This document shows positions 4,003-5,005 of a stretch of 5,005 bases of DNA, piece after piece (positions within the stretch are counted from its first letter, which is position 1; every line of letters starts with the position of its first letter). The position numbers and the translations under genes are program-made. The notes under the pieces are model-generated. The model did no database searches. It was given only the letters and a program-made list of their open reading frames with translations, and had not been told where the DNA came from. This DNA comes from an uncultured euryarchaeote (GTDB lineage: Archaea; Nanohalarchaeota; Nanosalinia; Nanosalinales; Nanosalinaceae): contig CAKZNU010000002.1 of NCBI GenBank assembly GCA_937132175.1, forward strand, positions 1 to 5,005. The letters are read 5' to 3'.

Positions 4003-4898
4003 TCGATCACCTCGTAGTCATCTACGTCTCCGTCCCCGTCCAGGTCCAGGCCACGCACAAGAGTGTAGAAATCTCCGCCGTTGTAGTCCTTTAGGATGTT
4101 TTCCAGATCCTTGAATGCAAGTGCGGCGGCCAGGGTGCCAGAGCCTCTTATCCCGGCTACGGTGTATACAGCGGAATCCCTGTCCCATGGATTCTCTGTC
4201 TTCGAGATAAAGCCTATACGTGCCTCGGTATACGAGTTATCGGGAGTCTCCAGTCCACGGTACGGAAAATCCTCTTCCTCGAACTTCACAGAGAACTCTC
4301 CGTTGAGCTCTCTGCACAGCGTATTTGTAAGTACGCCACCTATGACGAAGAGGTTTCCCTTCAGGCCTTCCTGGAAGTTTACGTCTGTATCCAGAAATAC
4401 GGTTCTCGAGTCCTCCGGTATATACTTTCCCAGCTTGGCTCCGATCTCTCCGGCAAGGTGTCCGTCCTTGGCCTCTACCCTTTCAGGGCCGTGTTTGTCA
4501 GGACTGCCGACAACTATCCTGTAACCCGAGTCCATCGGTTCCTCAAGGAAGGCCGCTGCACGGGGATTTTCTCTCGTTTTAAGATCTCGTCCCTGGAAAC
4601 CGAAGTCAAAGACCAAGGCAGGATGCTTAACGGAGAAGTATCTTGCTGAGCCTCCCGAGATCTTTTCCTCATCTACCTGTTCTATCAGACCGGATTCCTG
4701 CAGTATTCGGAAGTGATAGTAAGTCTTCTGTCTCTCCATGTCCAGGGCTTCAGCGACCTCACCAGGGTAAGCTTTCTCCTCTCCTATCTCCCGCAGTATA
4801 CGCCTCCTGTTTTCCTCCGCCAGCGCATCCACCATTCCAGGGTCAAGTTCCTCCGCATCGAGGTAGGACCCATCGTCACGTATCAGACCGGACATCAC
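3999..4898 (-). CDS. Winged-helix protein with S-layer-like domain and C-terminal EF-hand loop
   Basis: This is a predicted transcription regulator of unusual make-up, 299 aa. Residues about 23-92 form an ArsR-type winged helix (ENRRRILREI, then GEVAEALDMERQKTYYHFRILQESGLIE, recognition helix about 55-69). Residues about 125-265 resemble a domain of archaeal S-layer proteins, with NLFVIGGVLTNTLCREL at 182-198 and, near 236-262, NPWDRD...AVYTVAGIRGSGTLAAALAF. The tail ends in a full 12-residue EF-hand/dockerin-type loop, D285-L-D287-G-D289-G-D-V-D291... to E296. There is no signal peptide or membrane segment, so it should be cytoplasmic. It is the first gene of an operon with the nuclease-like gene. 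The start is GTG 4898 or the adjacent ATG 4895; no Shine-Dalgarno precedes either, so it is probably leaderless. The S-layer resemblance is from memory of the motifs. Confidence 0.75.
   Translation of the reverse strand: MMSGLIRDDGSYLDAEELDPGMVDALAEENRRRILREIGEEKAYPGEVAEALDMERQKTYYHFRILQESGLIEQVDEEKISGGSARYFSVKHPALVFDFGFQGRDLKTRENPRAAAFLEEPMDSGYRIVVGSPDKHGPERVEAKDGHLAGEIGAKLGKYIPEDSRTVFLDTDVNFQEGLKGNLFVIGGVLTNTLCRELNGEFSVKFEEEDFPYRGLETPDNSYTEARIGFISKTENPWDRDSAVYTVAGIRGSGTLAAALAFKDLENILKDYNGGDFYTLVRGLDLDGDGDVDDYEVIE
4005..4013 (-). promoter_or_regulatory. Strong Shine-Dalgarno for the nuclease-like gene, inside the regulator's last codons
   Basis: GAGGTGATC on the - strand is an uninterrupted nine-base match to the complement of the usual archaeal 16S 3' end (GATCACCTC). 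The core GAGGTG ends five bases before the GTG start at 4002. It is made of the codons for E296, V297 and I298 of the upstream protein, and it decides the start of the nuclease-like gene. Confidence 0.85.
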
Positions 4899-5005
4899 AA
4901 AGAACTGTTTGACCAGTGTTGAAGACTGTTTACAGGTTTTGCCTGAAAACGCTTTGGAGAACTCTGTCTCATCTTATCTTGTTCTGGTAGCCACAAAACA
5001 TTCTT
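4899..5005. other. Upstream region of the regulator operon, no gene seen
   Basis: No coding region is supported in this right-edge stretch. It should hold the promoter of the - strand operon. CTGTAAACAG (4926-4935 read on the - strand) is the best, though weak, TATA candidate, about 30 bases ahead of the ATG at 4895. CTGTTT occurs twice on the + strand, at 4905 and 4926, 21 bases apart. An AT-rich + strand patch at 4969-4981 (CATCTTATCTTG) could be a promoter for a divergent gene starting just beyond the window. Confidence 0.4.
4936..4950. repeat. Inverted repeat upstream of the regulator
   Basis: GTTTT 4936-4940 and AAAAC 4946-4950 form a perfect five-base inverted repeat around GCCTG. It lies about 40-55 bases before the regulator's start codon, immediately upstream of the likely TATA/BRE position, where an archaeal regulator could bind. 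A five-base match in AT-rich DNA may be chance. Confidence 0.35.

Noticed and set aside
4096..4524. Plus-strand 142-codon open frame opposite the regulator
   Set aside because: Antisense shadow of a clear winged-helix gene; composition is serine/proline-rich and basic, unlike the acidic proteins here.
1..5005. CRISPR arrays, insertion sequences or att sites
   Set aside because: I saw no spaced long direct repeats, transposase motifs or paired terminal repeats; the tRNA 3' end is not repeated elsewhere in the window by eye.

Overview
The window looks archaeal, and a halophilic DPANN lineage such as Nanohaloarchaeota is my best guess. The reasons are a tRNA-Trp gene with a bulge-helix-bulge intron at position 37/38 and no encoded CCA, GTG starts lying about 25-30 bases behind AT-rich TATA-like boxes (a leaderless layout), strongly acidic predicted proteins, frequent AGA/AGG arginine codons, and a Shine-Dalgarno match to the archaeal 16S tail. 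The lineage is inferred; the domain Archaea is well supported.

Layout, left to right. 1-190 shows no convincing gene; it ends in a TATA-like box ahead of tRNA-Trp (191-319). The tRNA has a 55-base intron that may keep half of the C/D-box guide known from euryarchaeal tRNA-Trp introns. Three + strand genes follow: a membrane-anchored thioredoxin-like protein (369-902), a beta-CASP metallo-beta-lactamase nuclease related to the ligase-associated/mRNA 3'-end-processing group (1021-1989), and a small protein of pterin-carbinolamine-dehydratase fold whose catalytic motif is degraded (2024-2368). The rest lies on the - strand. A small Toprim protein (stop 2353) overlaps the dehydratase-like gene tail to tail. 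Upstream of it is a two-gene operon: a wHTH / S-layer-like / EF-hand-loop fusion protein (3999-4898), then an uncharacterised PD-(D/E)XK nuclease-like protein (2824-4002) joined to it by a 4-base GTGA stop/start overlap.

How the genes may work together. The most unusual unit is the right-hand operon, in which a putative DNA-binding protein with a cell-surface-type domain and a calcium-loop tail is translationally coupled to a nuclease-like protein that appears to contain a second, degenerate copy of its own nuclease core. The Shine-Dalgarno sequence for the nuclease is written within the codons ending the EF-hand loop. The Toprim gene is 27 bases further downstream and seems to have its own promoter. 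The other genes look like ordinary housekeeping or redox functions with some odd active sites.
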